Shown: positions 26,701-37,963 of the stretch, one piece after another | How positions within the stretch are numbered: position 1 is the first letter of the stretch | How the letters are laid out: every line of letters starts with the position of its first letter | The notes under the pieces: generated by a model | What the model saw: the letters and a program-made list of their open reading frames with translations, nothing else | Databases searched by the model: none | Told to the model about the DNA's origin: nothing | Program-made: the position numbers and the translations under genes | From: Chaenocephalus aceratus | Lineage: Eukaryota; Chordata; Actinopteri; Perciformes; Channichthyidae | Length of the DNA stretch: 64,000 nucleotides | Assembly (NCBI GenBank): GCA_023974075.1 | Contig: CM043789.1 | Coordinates: forward strand, 39,619,092-39,683,091 | Reading direction: 5' to 3'

Positions 26701-29700
26701 TTGTGCCGTGCTCCTTTAACCTCGGCTCGGCCTGAACGAGCACTGGATCTACTGGAGTGGAAATGAATAGATAAATGCAAACGGACAGAAAAGAACAAAT
26801 CCTATTGCTCGCTAAAGTTTCCCGTCTTCCAGTCAGAAATCATGCCAGGTGTTGGACTTGAAACTTTCTGAAATTTCCCAGAGCTGTAATGAGATACTAA
26901 GAAAAGCAGAGAGCAGAGAAAAGAGAGCCAGGCATAATAAGTTAATGCAAATTGTAACTAGTTAAGCACAGCAAAATAATATGATACCATTGTCTGCGGC
27001 AGATTGATATTATAGCGTTAGCATGTGCAAATAATCACATTTTCTCCCTGATACAATTACATTATTTGTTATGGTTGTATCATACACCAATAAAAGCAAA
27101 CATCATATTAGGATTCATGGCACTTTTCGCATTGCGTTATCAATATGTGGGAATAATTGTCTGCTGAGAGATTAAATTACATTATTGTGTATCTTTTTCA
27201 TGCCTAATAAATAATGATGGATGGCTCTTATTTTCATCACCACCTGCAACCATTTTGTCTTCTTCCCCCTGCAAGTTAAAAATGAGAGAAGAAATAAAAG
27301 GAGGAGAGTGAGGAACCTCGAGCGATACGAGCCCGGAGGTCGGTGTCGCTGAAGTTTCTCTGTCTGATCAAGGCGGGGAAACGGCAAATAGTATCCGTAT
27401 AGACACCCTAAAAGTCAACATGCCACTATTTATTAATTGATACATCTTCTGGCAAACATACACCGTCCATGTTGAGTGACTGATGGACAAGGGAAAGCCC
27501 TACAGGGGATTATATTGTGACTTTATCAAATGTGGTTGATTTAAACTGCAGCATATTACAAACAGAACAAGGCTCATGACAAACACCTTCGAAAACACGA
27601 CATGACTGCGTGTTTGGTGTCTTTTCTTTCAGCTTAATGTGTGAGTGTCTTCATCTGATATGTTTTATTCTAATACTAACTGGTCCGACAGATACAAATA
27701 TGAAAAGTTTGCCAATAATAATAGGTGAAAAGTATCAAGAAATATGGTAATGAAAGGTTTACATATCATCAACAGTTAAACTGATCTCTCTAAAATATTC
27801 TATTTAGTTACAAAGTTAGTTATTTAAATACATCCCACGGTAATGCTAGTAAGGCTATATCGATGTGTAAACCCTGGGCCAAGGTAAACACTGCATAATA
27901 CTGTGTATAGGGATAACTGCTGCTGAGTGTGTAAGGGCTTCTATACGTCGTCACAGTTGGACATTGGGTATTGGATCATGTAAAAATTCAAAATCTTTAT
28001 TTCACGGAAAGGTTAAAGGTTTTCAAATAATTTGAGTAAAACACAATTTTTAAGTTCAATCTTGAATCTTTCTGTGATTTGAGTCCCACTCTTTGAAAAG
28101 TCCATGTTATTTCAAATGATTGCAATTTCGAAAAAACACAAATCAAATAGAACCAGGCGAGAACCAATTACAAAATAAAAATCTGAATTGTAAATCCTTA
28201 TCAAAACCACTGCGAGTCTTATGATGACCTGGCGGTGATTTTAGAAGGAGAGAAAGCCACACGTGTTGAGATGTGTGATTATTAGAGTGCAATATATGAA
28301 TGTATAAATGTTATCCTGAAGTAATCCACAGTGTTCCAACTTTAAATAAGTAATACAATTAAAAGTCATCACTGCCTTGTTCTGCCTCCACACCTGACTT
28401 GTTTTCCATTCCCGACAAGCGTCCGAGATAAAGCCGCTGTGTGGCCACGACTCATTTACAATTCTCTTTCTTTTGCATAACCTTACATTTAATCACTTCA
28501 TTTGCACTTTGTGGAGATAAGAGAATTGATTAGCCACCACTCTCCGGGAGGCTTCATGTTGACTTTACCGTTTTTCCTTCCAGTCCACCAATCTGAGCTG
28601 TCAATACCTGAAACTCCTGTTGCATGCGATGCAGTTGTGGGCGCCCTGTTATGCAGCGATAAAACAAGGTAAGGGCATTATAGCCCCCCCCCCCCACCAG
28701 TTAATTGGCATCAGAGAGAGAAATGCTGTTATAACTTCATAACTTCTTAAGTCATGCCTTGTGCACAGCAAGACGTACGGCGTGGTAAAAATTTACATTT
28801 TAATGAAATATTTGAATAAGCACTTGAAATTCACTCTACCAGGTCTCCCGGTTCTAAAACCAACATTTCATGTTTGTGTTTTGAATGGCAGCGTCAGAGA
28901 AATTAGCATGCCAGTCATACAGATTAGGAGGGCATCAGTGTAAAGTCACAGGCTTTCTCAATCAAGGTTCACTGCAGGTAAACACTACCCATGACATGTT
29001 TAAATGATAGCTTTTTCTGAAAGAAAGCCGGAGAGAAAAGCTTTCACCGGGAGAGGAGAGAAAGGCCGTATAGGAATCAGAGCAGTGCAAATAAATTCAG
29101 AGGCTATCTGCAGTTTACAATGATGCACTTCCTTTTAACTCAATCTGTCAGAGAACCACACAACTACAATTTAAATTTCCACATGAGTGAAGCTTATGAA
29201 TTTAAATATAATGAAAGCTTGTGTATTATGTGCAGCAAGAAAATACGGGTTATGTAGTCATGTAGAACATCTGTGACCTTTTCATTATGGGGTTGTAGGG
29301 GGTTGTACAGCTACCCACAATGCGCTGGTTGTGTTGTTACTTGAAATATAATAGTTTGTTTTAAAGAAATAGAGTGGCAGTTTTTTATTGATGCTTATTT
29401 GCTTTCTTTTTGAGAGTTTTGTGCATTTGCATTTCATGGTTCTGCTTGATTTGGACTCGACTCACTTTTAGCAGCTTTTCTCTATTTCATTTTCTGCTGC
29501 GATTAGTAGCGATACCCGGCAAGGTTACGTGAGGTCCAACGCGGGATCCTTAGCTGATTGTCATTGTGACACTATGTGAAACTGCCAACAACGGGACGGT
29601 AACAGAGCCTTTTCCTCTAAAGAGAGGTACGTCTACACTTCCTCCATTTTATGGTGTATTGTATACGTAGTATAATCCAGCTACCCATTGAGAGTTAGGA

Positions 29701-30519
29701 TATTTCAAAGTCACGGGTTTGTGCAAAACATGCCATGAACCTCAACAGAGGCAAAACCAAAATAAGTAAAAGGTAATATCCACACATTTTGCTAAAAGAA
29801 AACCCGACGTTGGGCCCGTACTGAAGCGGGCCGGTCGGAAAAGTCACTAGCATCGCCCCCCCCCCTTGTCGACAATTTACTAGCGGTATTTACTTGCGGT
29901 ACCGAGGTGGCCGGCGGTACTGGTCGAGAGTCCCGGGCTGTTTTTTAGTCCCAGTCCACCCCTGCTTCCGACCATCACCTCTGATGCATGGATGTATACT
30001 AGCTCTGATGCTACCAAGCTAATATGCTATAGCTCCATTTTTGCTAACTTTGAAAAAGCACCGGGCATGTACTGCATAGCGAAACTAACCAGCTGCAGGC
30101 GCTAGCTTAATTTAGCATTCAGGTAAGAACCATTGACGTTCTAATCTAACTGTGAGCAACACATGCCATATAACACCAACATGTTGAACGCCTCATTTAA
30201 ATACACTTTAAAAAATCTATTATTCTACTTAAAATGTTATTTCAGTCTTTAAACATTAACTCCAACATGCAGGTTGCCTGAAACCAGACGATAAACAGTA
30301 GCTTGTTTTGGTTCTCTCTTATCCTCATCTGATCAGAGATCTATCATCTCTTTTAGAAACGGTCCCCACAGCACACACTTCTTTGTTAATTCACTATGAC
30401 ACAAAGTGCGAGAGCGAGGCACAATTATTCATGTTGTTTTGCATCTCTTCAATAATTCAGACAAAACATTTCTGATAGTAATGTAGGATGCTGGCACAAT
30501 GAGTGCAGGTCAGACAGAG
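23720..30519. other. Gene-free intergenic stretch, mostly low in repeats
   Basis: 6.8 kb without a credible exon and with few transposon ends. The part from about 24500 to 27400 is AT-rich with many TAAT motifs and an intact octamer ATGCAAAT (26617-26624), the look of conserved non-coding DNA around developmental genes; this is inference only. A hAT-like right end (GTCCCAGTCCACCCCTG) lies at 29949-29965 with no left partner found. Poly-C runs occur at 28685-28696 and 29857-29866. Confidence 0.5.
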
Positions 30520-31448
30520 CAACCCAGTCTCACGGCATTTCGTGTTCACCAACACGATTTTTAATCTATTGATTCGTGTTCACCGACACGATTTCCCCCT
30601 TTTTTTCGTGTTGCACAGCACGATTTTAAAAGCAATGTATTTCTACTGGTAATGTGTTTCGTGCCTGCAGCACGTCTTTTTCTCCGGTCGGGTCGTGGAA
30701 GACCGGAAGCTGTGTGTTCATAAAAACATGTTCTTACTCAATATCAAGCCACAGTTATTGCTTTTATTTTAAATCGTATAATTTCGGACTTTTGTTGCCG
30801 TCTGTGAGGAAAATAAATGGGGCTCAGAGCCTCAGGATACTGAAATCTGTATTTTTTAAATCTTTGTTTCCTCTAATTTGTTATTGTTTTCAAAATAACA
30901 CACTGTTATTTACTCACCAATAACACACAATTATCCTTGCTTTTATTTATTGGTTTAATTCCATAATCTCGGGCTTTTTTGGCATCCGTCAGGAACTGAA
31001 TTTCAAAATAAAAATAACCGGAAACAGACGTAGGCATTTCGAGCGATTACCCAAGATCCTCAGCTATGGTTTAAGATCACTGATTGGATGTTTTAGCCAC
31101 AATGCATGCTGGGATTTGGTGTTTATATTATATGAAATCCGGAAAACATTTTTAAAAGAATAAAATAATACTTAATTCCGAGTGCTCTTGCTTTTCTCTT
31201 TGAAAGTCATCACATAACGGCATTGTAATATACGGTTCGGCTGCATTACATATTACAGATCTGCCGTAGTTCTTTATTTAGAGAGCCCTGATGAGAAGAC
31301 CTTGGAAAAACTGAAGAAATGCCGCCGAAACTGAATACTTGACGTGGATCATAAATATATCAACAATTAAACAACATCTTCAATTTCTCTTCACACAATA
31401 CGTCTCCTTGCAGTATCAACACTAATTCGGCTGACTTTTACATTTGAT
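30520..31448 (+). repeat. 929-bp repeat family, copy D (most complete)
   Basis: Reference copy of an unclassified interspersed repeat. It starts CAACCCAGTCTCACGGCATT, followed by hairpin modules CGTGTTCACCAACACG and CGTGTTCACCGACACG. It then contains two diverged internal modules ending in AAAATAAA (about 30758-30815 and 30940-31014), each with a TCGG(A/G)CTTTT...CCGTC core. It ends ACTTTTACATTTGAT. It has no terminal inverted repeat, poly-A tail or long open frame that would assign it to a known class. Confidence 0.85.
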
Positions 31449-31558
31449 GTAGGATGCAGGATGTACAAAGATATTAATAGGAGGAGGTGCAAAACAGAAA
31501 AACGAATTAACCTTTATTTAAACATTAAATAATACTTTAGATTAAGGTCTTCTTTTAA

Positions 31559-31921
31559 AGGTGGGGTAGGTAAGTTTGAGAAACCGGCTCGAGATCGCTA
31601 GAATTTGAAAATAGTACACAACCGGAGAAAATCTGCCACTTTCCTCACAGAGCCCCTCCTCCAACACACACGAACGCGCACATGACCAATGAGGGCACGA
31701 GATAAGTGTGTGCCCCGATGGAAGGCTGACAGGCAGGTAGGCCATCCAATCGATTGGTTGTACTTTTTTACAGTATTACGGCTTCTACAGATGACATTTT
31801 TTTATGGATTTGTTGTCAAAGCACTTCAGATATTCATTGCTATCGGGATGTTAAGAGCATTCCATGGAATAAAACAAAAAGTGTATCTCGAGCCAGTTTC
31901 TCAAACTTACCTACCCCACCT
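31559..31921. mobile_element. TTAA-flanked (piggyBac-type) MITE (363 bp)
   Basis: It lies between TTAA at 31555-31558 and TTAA at 31922-31925. The inverted ends are about 40 bp long with one or two mismatches, starting AGGTGGGGTAGGTAAGTTTG. No coding sequence of its own. The TTAA target and nearly identical ends make this one of the best-defined elements here. Confidence 0.92.
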
Positions 31922-32099
31922 TTAAATAAGAAAAACACTTTGGGGGTATCTACAGATAAATATTAAGCCTGACAAAGTACTTAACGTCTAATATATTGCT
32001 TTCCTGCAATGTTAACTATGTTGAAGCACTTATTTTAACTGATATTATACATATTAATTATACTCTTATGTATGTAGATAGAATAAGAAATGTGCAGAA

Positions 32100-32262
32100 T
32101 ATGACAGTTTAATGGTGGAGGTACACACATATTGATAGATGTCTTGTAATGCGCTGTTGAGGAACCTGTGACCCAAGATTTTCATTCATTGCATAACTAC
32201 ACTGTAGTTGTGTATGATATGTCAATAAACCTTTGAAAATCTTGAAATCTTGAAGGGGATGT
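32100..32262 (+). repeat. Possible LINE 3' tail
   Basis: ACACTGTAGTTGTGTATGAT is followed by ATGTCAATAAACC and repeated CTTGAAATCTTGAA, the typical 3' tail of fish non-LTR retrotransposons. The upstream coding part is not recognisable. Confidence 0.4.
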
Positions 32263-32380
32263 GCAAAATAGCCATAATATACAGTCTTTAATTAACTATT
32301 AGTAGAGAATAACGAGTAATGAATATACTTTATTACGTTTCCATTCATGTCAATTGCAGATAAATGTTTAGTCTTCTCAA

Positions 32381-32714
32381 GCATCCATCCATCCATCCAT
32401 CTTCTCCCGCTTATCCGTGGTCGGGTCACGGGGGTATCAGTTCCAGCAGAGAGCCCCAAACTTCCTTTTCCTTGGCGACATCAACCAGCTCTGACTGGGG
32501 GATCCCAAGGCGCTCCCAGGCCAGCGAAGAGATATAATCCCTCCACCTGGTCCTAGGTCTACCCCTTGGTCTCTTCCCAGCTGGACGTGCCTGGAACACC
32601 TCCCTAGGGAGGCGCCCAGGTGGCATTCTAACTAGGTGCCCGAACCACCTCAACTGGCTCCTTTCGACGCGCCACCTACTATCAAATATCTCTCCTGATT
32701 GTTGGCACTTGACA
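32381..32714 (-). mobile_element. RTE/Rex3-like LINE, 3' terminal fragment
   Basis: Minus-strand frame 32426-32719 encodes the C-terminal end of a non-LTR retrotransposon polyprotein, with the segments LRWFGHLVRMPPGRLPREVF and RGRPRTRWRDYISSLAWERL. It is followed by a short 3' UTR (CGGATAAGCGGGAGAAG) and a GATG tandem tail at 32384-32400. A (GATG)n tail after GGATAAGCGG is what I know from Rex3 elements of fish. Only the last tenth of the element is present, the usual result of 5' truncation during reverse transcription. Confidence 0.85.
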
Positions 32715-34424
32715 ATCACCTTACCTGCATTTTACTCAGGTGTAACTAAAGTCTGATTTAAGGGTTGTTTATATTTCACATAATTAATCAGAATCTGCAA
32801 AGTAACTCAAATAAATGCAGTGGAGTAAAAATACCAGGTTAACCTCTGAATTGTCGTGAAGTAGAATTACAAAGTAACAATGAGCTGTCATGTGGGTAGC
32901 CTATATATATTAATGCTGCGCATTATGGACACAAGCGATTTTTACCCATTTATTAATTATATGTTTTACATTTGATAACACCAATGTGTTTAATACTGGC
33001 AACTTCTAATTGTGGGAAAAACGAAAACGTTCAGTAGAGACGTCCCATAGAACATTTTGCGAAACACAATAGCCAGCATGTGTAGTTCTGGAGGGGCGTT
33101 CGATTCCAGTTTTGGATAGTCTGGCGTGGTTTCGTTCCATTTCAAACAGCTGTTTGACGGGTTAGGGTTAGGGTTTCATAAACTAATGAAAGTATGTCTT
33201 ACAAACAAGTCTCAAGCCTTTTTGACTCGATTTTCTCCAGGATCAAATCTATGGCATATTTTCAATACAGTTGGCAAGGGAGTAAACTATGAGAACGCTG
33301 AACGGCTCAAAATCACTCTCCCAAATCTTGCTTAAAAGGGATAAGCTGGCGATGTTTTATATTTTGTTCCAAGCTCCTAATACTGCACTGAAACTTTTAT
33401 TCTTGTAAATATGTACTTGTCTTATTTGATTTAATCTTGTTATATTATATTTTGTGGGTAACATTAAGCATTTTTATCACATAATTTAAGTTACGTATAC
33501 GCTAAACCTGACTTAAGTGAATATGTTTCTTAATGAAATTTGTAAAATCCAAACAATAACTTGGTTCCTCATCGTGTGAGTCCTGTCTTTTTTTTAACGC
33601 ATTTGTTGCTACTAACTACATCATCTGACTTGCTCCTTTATTACTATCATAATTCTTGCGGCCACTAGAGGCAGTACTAGAGTAAATCTACGATGGTACA
33701 TGGAGCATCATAGATGGAAGCGAAGGGCCAAGCAGGGGCTGGTATTTATCGTGGGTTTAGTCCTGACTCTGCCTCAACACCTTCTGCCTTTAATGGTCCT
33801 TAAAGTGATGGATGAAACACTTAATGACCTAACAAGTCAAATGACCTAACAACTGAGCTTTCTCCATCCACAAATAAAAACGGAACGATACGGCAAAAGA
33901 CTGGGAAATTGAATTGGCATTGTTTGTCAAACTATTACTTCCAGAAACTAAAATAAACTTTAATTTGTGAGAAAACGTCACTGAAGTGGCCCTGACAGCC
34001 AAATGTTACACCGAAACTAATGTGAGAGAAAAAGAGAACAATTGTGGATCTTGGCTCGCTATAAAAGCATGAGCAATGTATCATTCAGTTCCCATCAGCA
34101 CCTGCATTATATTATTAGTCATCTTCAGTTAGTGGATCCAACATTAGCCAAGCGAAGGAGACATCTGAGCATCTCAGCTGTTTACTCAATGAGCATAAGT
34201 ACCATTGGCTACTCACACGAGGCCCGCTAACTGATGTGATAAGTACCTTTATGCTTTCATCTTCCTTTAGTTCCCTTTTTAATTGCTTGGACTCTCTTAG
34301 AAACCTAGCTGTGCCTTCTAATAAAGAAGAAAGCAGGCCCAGCTGTGAACTGCTGATTGTTGTGTTGGAGCTGGAGCTGGTAGTAAAGCAGGCCTCCAGT
34401 TATTGTTGTGTATGTGTGCATATA

Positions 34425-34472
<48 letters not shown>

Positions 34473-35636
34473 GGGTGGGGGCAGCGAGGCATGCCTTTTG
34501 AACAGCAGGTGGTAATTGAAACAAAACAAGGGCTGATTAGGGAAGCGTCTGGCAACTCATGATCCAAACAGCGAGCCGCCGAGGAGCCCAAACACGAGAG
34601 CCCTGGAATAAAGTGGTCATCATCTAATTAACAGAACACGTTTTAATTACCGAGTAAACCAAGCAGTGCGCCGTGTCAATTTAACTGATGTGGTAAGTGC
34701 CAGTTTACAATATCAGAAACAGACAAATAATTGGAATCTAATTACAAGCAGGTCTATTGCACACCGGGGCCGGCAGCCCATCTTAATAAACACGTTTTTA
34801 CATCAAACCATGAATAACAAACACTGCAGGACGGCTAATTGCCTCGCTGCCATGTTGGGAGTTTGCCAGCCTCCACTATTTGACTGAGGCTCTTGTGTGG
34901 ATGGATGAGGCTGTGCCATACTTCAATTAGAATAAAGTGAACAGCGGCCATTCGTGTTTGTTTTTGCAATCACACAAAGCTAAATAACATGGCTGCTGAG
35001 CGGTGTGTCGAGCAGAAGAAGAGAAGAGAGCATCACTCACACGGGTCAAATAGCAATACTTGTGATTGATGAGGGAAATTAACAGTGTGCTGTAATAGGG
35101 TCAGTTAACACTTACCTCATTCTAGAATATTACATCGTTTTGGTTTTATCGGCCCAGGTTTTTAAGATATCTCACTTCAGTGTCTTCAAGGTGGATGGAA
35201 GATGTGCATGAAGGTGCCTCTGGAAGCCCACGTCTGTCAGTAACAGAAAATAAATGTATGAAAGTATTGAAAGCCAGGGTATAAAATAGTCGTAGGGGGT
35301 CTTGTTGTGCCGTCACACAGAGGTATAGTGATGTTTACTCACTGATGTCTCGTGGTCTCCAGTCAGTGCAATACGTAGCTTTGCCATTTCCTCCGTTTTC
35401 GTTGCCTTCTTACTGCCATGTTATCCGTAATGGAATTACAAGACAACACTGGATAATGTGATTGATAAACGTACATTTCTTTAATGGGTTAAGGTTGACA
35501 GATTAATCACAAGCGTTACCGTTGACATCCCTAGAAAAAACACAACATCCTAGCGTTAGCCTGTTTATCATTTTTAGCCTTCAACTAAATAGGTTCATTA
35601 CAGAGAGCTAACATTACGTTAGCCTGTTAGCTGTTA
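32715..35636. other. Intergenic DNA, no gene seen
   Basis: Single-copy-looking DNA. Two telomere-type units (GGGTTAGGGTTAGGG) lie at 33160-33176. The stretch 34600-35100 is TAAT-rich with a GTAAACC forkhead-like site near 34653 and could be a conserved element. No exon was recognised. Confidence 0.5.
34427..34471. repeat. (TG)n microsatellite
   Basis: About 22 TG units, without interruption. Confidence 0.96.
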
Positions 35637-35788
35637 GGGGTAGGGTTAGGGTTAGGGTAATGTTGTGAATCGAGTGGCCTGTGTTCGTCGTCCATAACAT
35701 ACGCCTGCCCATACCATAACCCCACCACCACCATGGGCCACTCCATTCACAACATTACCCTAACCCTAACCCTAACCCTAATCCTACC
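35637..35788. repeat. Inverted pair of telomere-type repeats
   Basis: Left arm 35637-35679 has three TAGGG(G/T)T-type units followed by AATGTTGTGAATCGAGTGGCC. Right arm 35736-35788 is its inverse, with four CCCTAA units and one mismatch in the shared unique part. The loop is about 56 bases. Because the unique sequence is also inverted, this is a true inverted duplication and not two chance telomeric runs. Confidence 0.88.
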
Positions 35789-35791
35789 CCT

Positions 35792-36130
35792 CACACCAGA
35801 TACTGACTGGTTTTCGGACCCCCCCAGACCCCCCCAATAAAGCAAAACTGCACGTTTCAGAGTGGCCTTTTATTGTGGCCAGCCTAAGGCACACCTGTGC
35901 AATAATCATGCTGTCTAATCAGCATCTTGATATGCCACACCTGTGAGGTGGGATGGATTATCTCGGCAAAGGAGAAGTGCTCACTATCACAGATTCTTTC
36001 AGATTTGTGAACAATATTTGAGAGAAATAGTTATTTTGTGTATATAGAAAATGTTTTAAATCTTTGAGTTCATCTCATGAAAAATGGGAGCAAAAACAAA
36101 AGTGTTGCGTTTATATTTTTCTTCAGTGTA
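35792..36130. mobile_element. Tc1/mariner-like non-autonomous remnant
   Basis: It contains CAATAATCATGCTGTCTAAT, GGTGGGATGGATTATCTCGG and ends with TTTATATTTTTCTTCAGTG followed by TA. This is the conserved end of a short element I have seen widely in fish and other vertebrates, ending CACTGAA-AAAATATAAACGC on the other strand. The left boundary is uncertain. Confidence 0.6.
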
Positions 36131-37943
36131 TGATAGGTGATAAACTTCTAATGTTACAGGGAACTTTAGCCCGTCTACTAGTAACTTTTTGTCGTTTTAT
36201 TTGATGTTATATTTTAAATGGCTGCTCAAATAAAAAGGAAAATGCTAACGCTACTGTTCTTTCTGGTTGCGAATCCATTATTTTTTGTAAAATGTGTGAA
36301 TTTTCTTGTACTGCTTGTCTTTTTGCACGTGTCTTTATTAGCAGTGCACTGAGCACTCAAGGCCACCTCAGTAGATGGGTTATAAACAATTAAAGTCCAC
36401 TAATATAACACGTTTTGTAAAAGTGTTACTGTGTTGTCCGTGCTGTGCAAGGACACTGAGATGTGTGTGTGAAGGGCCAGCATTGGCTCATGTCAGAACA
36501 CAGCCACGGTTCCCATAATATTTCATCCACCTTTACGGTCTATAATTATATCATATGTTAATTCCTCTCTGTAAGTTACTGTGCGATTAATTTATGTGAA
36601 TGCTTCTGCTCCGAATGACTTTTAAACACAAACAGCTTCCATTACGGCGTGTTCCCGGCACAGTTTATGTTATCGGATCCAGTTTGTGATCGGTGTCACG
36701 ACAACAACACTGATATACAGTCCTGAGCGTCAGGTGAAATACCGCCCGCGGAAAGATTGCTTGTGATTTTATATCGTTTCCATTAAATCTTGTCTTTCAA
36801 AGGCCTTAATTAATAATACACTTGACATTTATGTTTTCCAGCAATAAGCTAAGCAAGAAACGATTTATGTCACCTAAAGCTTTTTAACAAATCAATGCAA
36901 CTATTTGTAATTGCTTGTTTCACAAGATTAAAAGTGCTTAGACTTGATCTCTGTCTCCTGTTTAGTGGCCAGCATGACCTGTGCCTCCGTCGTAAAGACA
37001 CACGTCCTGGTCATCAGCATTAGCTCCCGTCACCAAATCCATATCCCTATTATTTCTGGAATTTTAATGCTGGTACAATTTATAGCTTATCAAATGCAGT
37101 TACCTAAATTGCTGTTAGGAAAAGACAGTTTAACTGTCGCTTTTTAATTACGATATCATTTAATGTTGAGGCTGAGATGAGAGTCCTGCTGCAGATGACA
37201 AACACGAGTGTGTGTGAAGCCCTTCTGCCGGACACAATGAGGAGAAAGGGATTTCACTTGTGCTCTGCTAATACTAACATCATATATCGTGTATTATGAT
37301 TTTGTGTCCGTCAGAAATGTTAACTTGTGATGCATTGGTTGACATTAGATGGTAGCCCAGCACAAAGCTGTTTAGCATTGAAGAAAAAGCTAATCTATAT
37401 GTATGGAAGAGGATTAAGGACACGAGCTGTTGTGTAGGATGCAGAATTAGGAACCCATCTTCAATGAAATATATTCACTTTTAGTCTGATTTGCTCACGT
37501 ATGGAAAAGTATTAGGGATATATGTGAAAAATATGTTTCTATTTCATCCTCAGCGGTCATCAGACAATCTTAAGACCTATATGTCTGACACAACATACCA
37601 ACATCTACAAAACAAAAATAAACTGACAACAAAAGCAGCAGCAGTCACAACCTTGTGGGGTAACCACATGTGATGACTGTTATATTTGACCCCCATAGTT
37701 ACAGAACACTTCTCTGTCATGTATATTGCTGTTGAGGACCAGTAACTAAAACTCAAAAAGCAATTCTTAAAGTGATAATCTCTCATATTCTGACCGATAC
37801 GTTTGAACCTGTAACCCAAACAAAACAGAAATGTAATGCATTTAAGATGACGTCCTAATTCTGCATTCTGCACGGCCGTTCAGAAACAATCGATACCTCC
37901 ACGCACACTGCGATACAAAGAGAGACACTTGCAGCCGAGGATC
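36131..37943. other. 3' flank of foxp1, no gene seen
   Basis: AT-rich DNA immediately downstream of the foxp1 poly(A) site. Nothing coding or repetitive was recognised. Confidence 0.5.
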
Positions 37944-37957
37944 TGAACAACCAGCAT

Positions 37958-37963
37958 TTTATT
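37958..37963 (-). terminator. foxp1: Poly(A) signal of foxp1
   Basis: AATAAA on the minus strand, followed in the transcript by a GT-rich stretch (TGTCTCTCTTTGTATCGCAG, about 37895-37925). It is the last good signal before repeat-free flank. Earlier AATAAA matches inside the 3' UTR may also be used. Confidence 0.6.

Noticed and set aside
32426..32719. Possible independent host gene of 97 codons, minus strand
   Set aside because: The RWFGHLVRMPPGR and GRPRTRWRDYIS segments and the GATG tail identify it as the end of an RTE/Rex3-like LINE.
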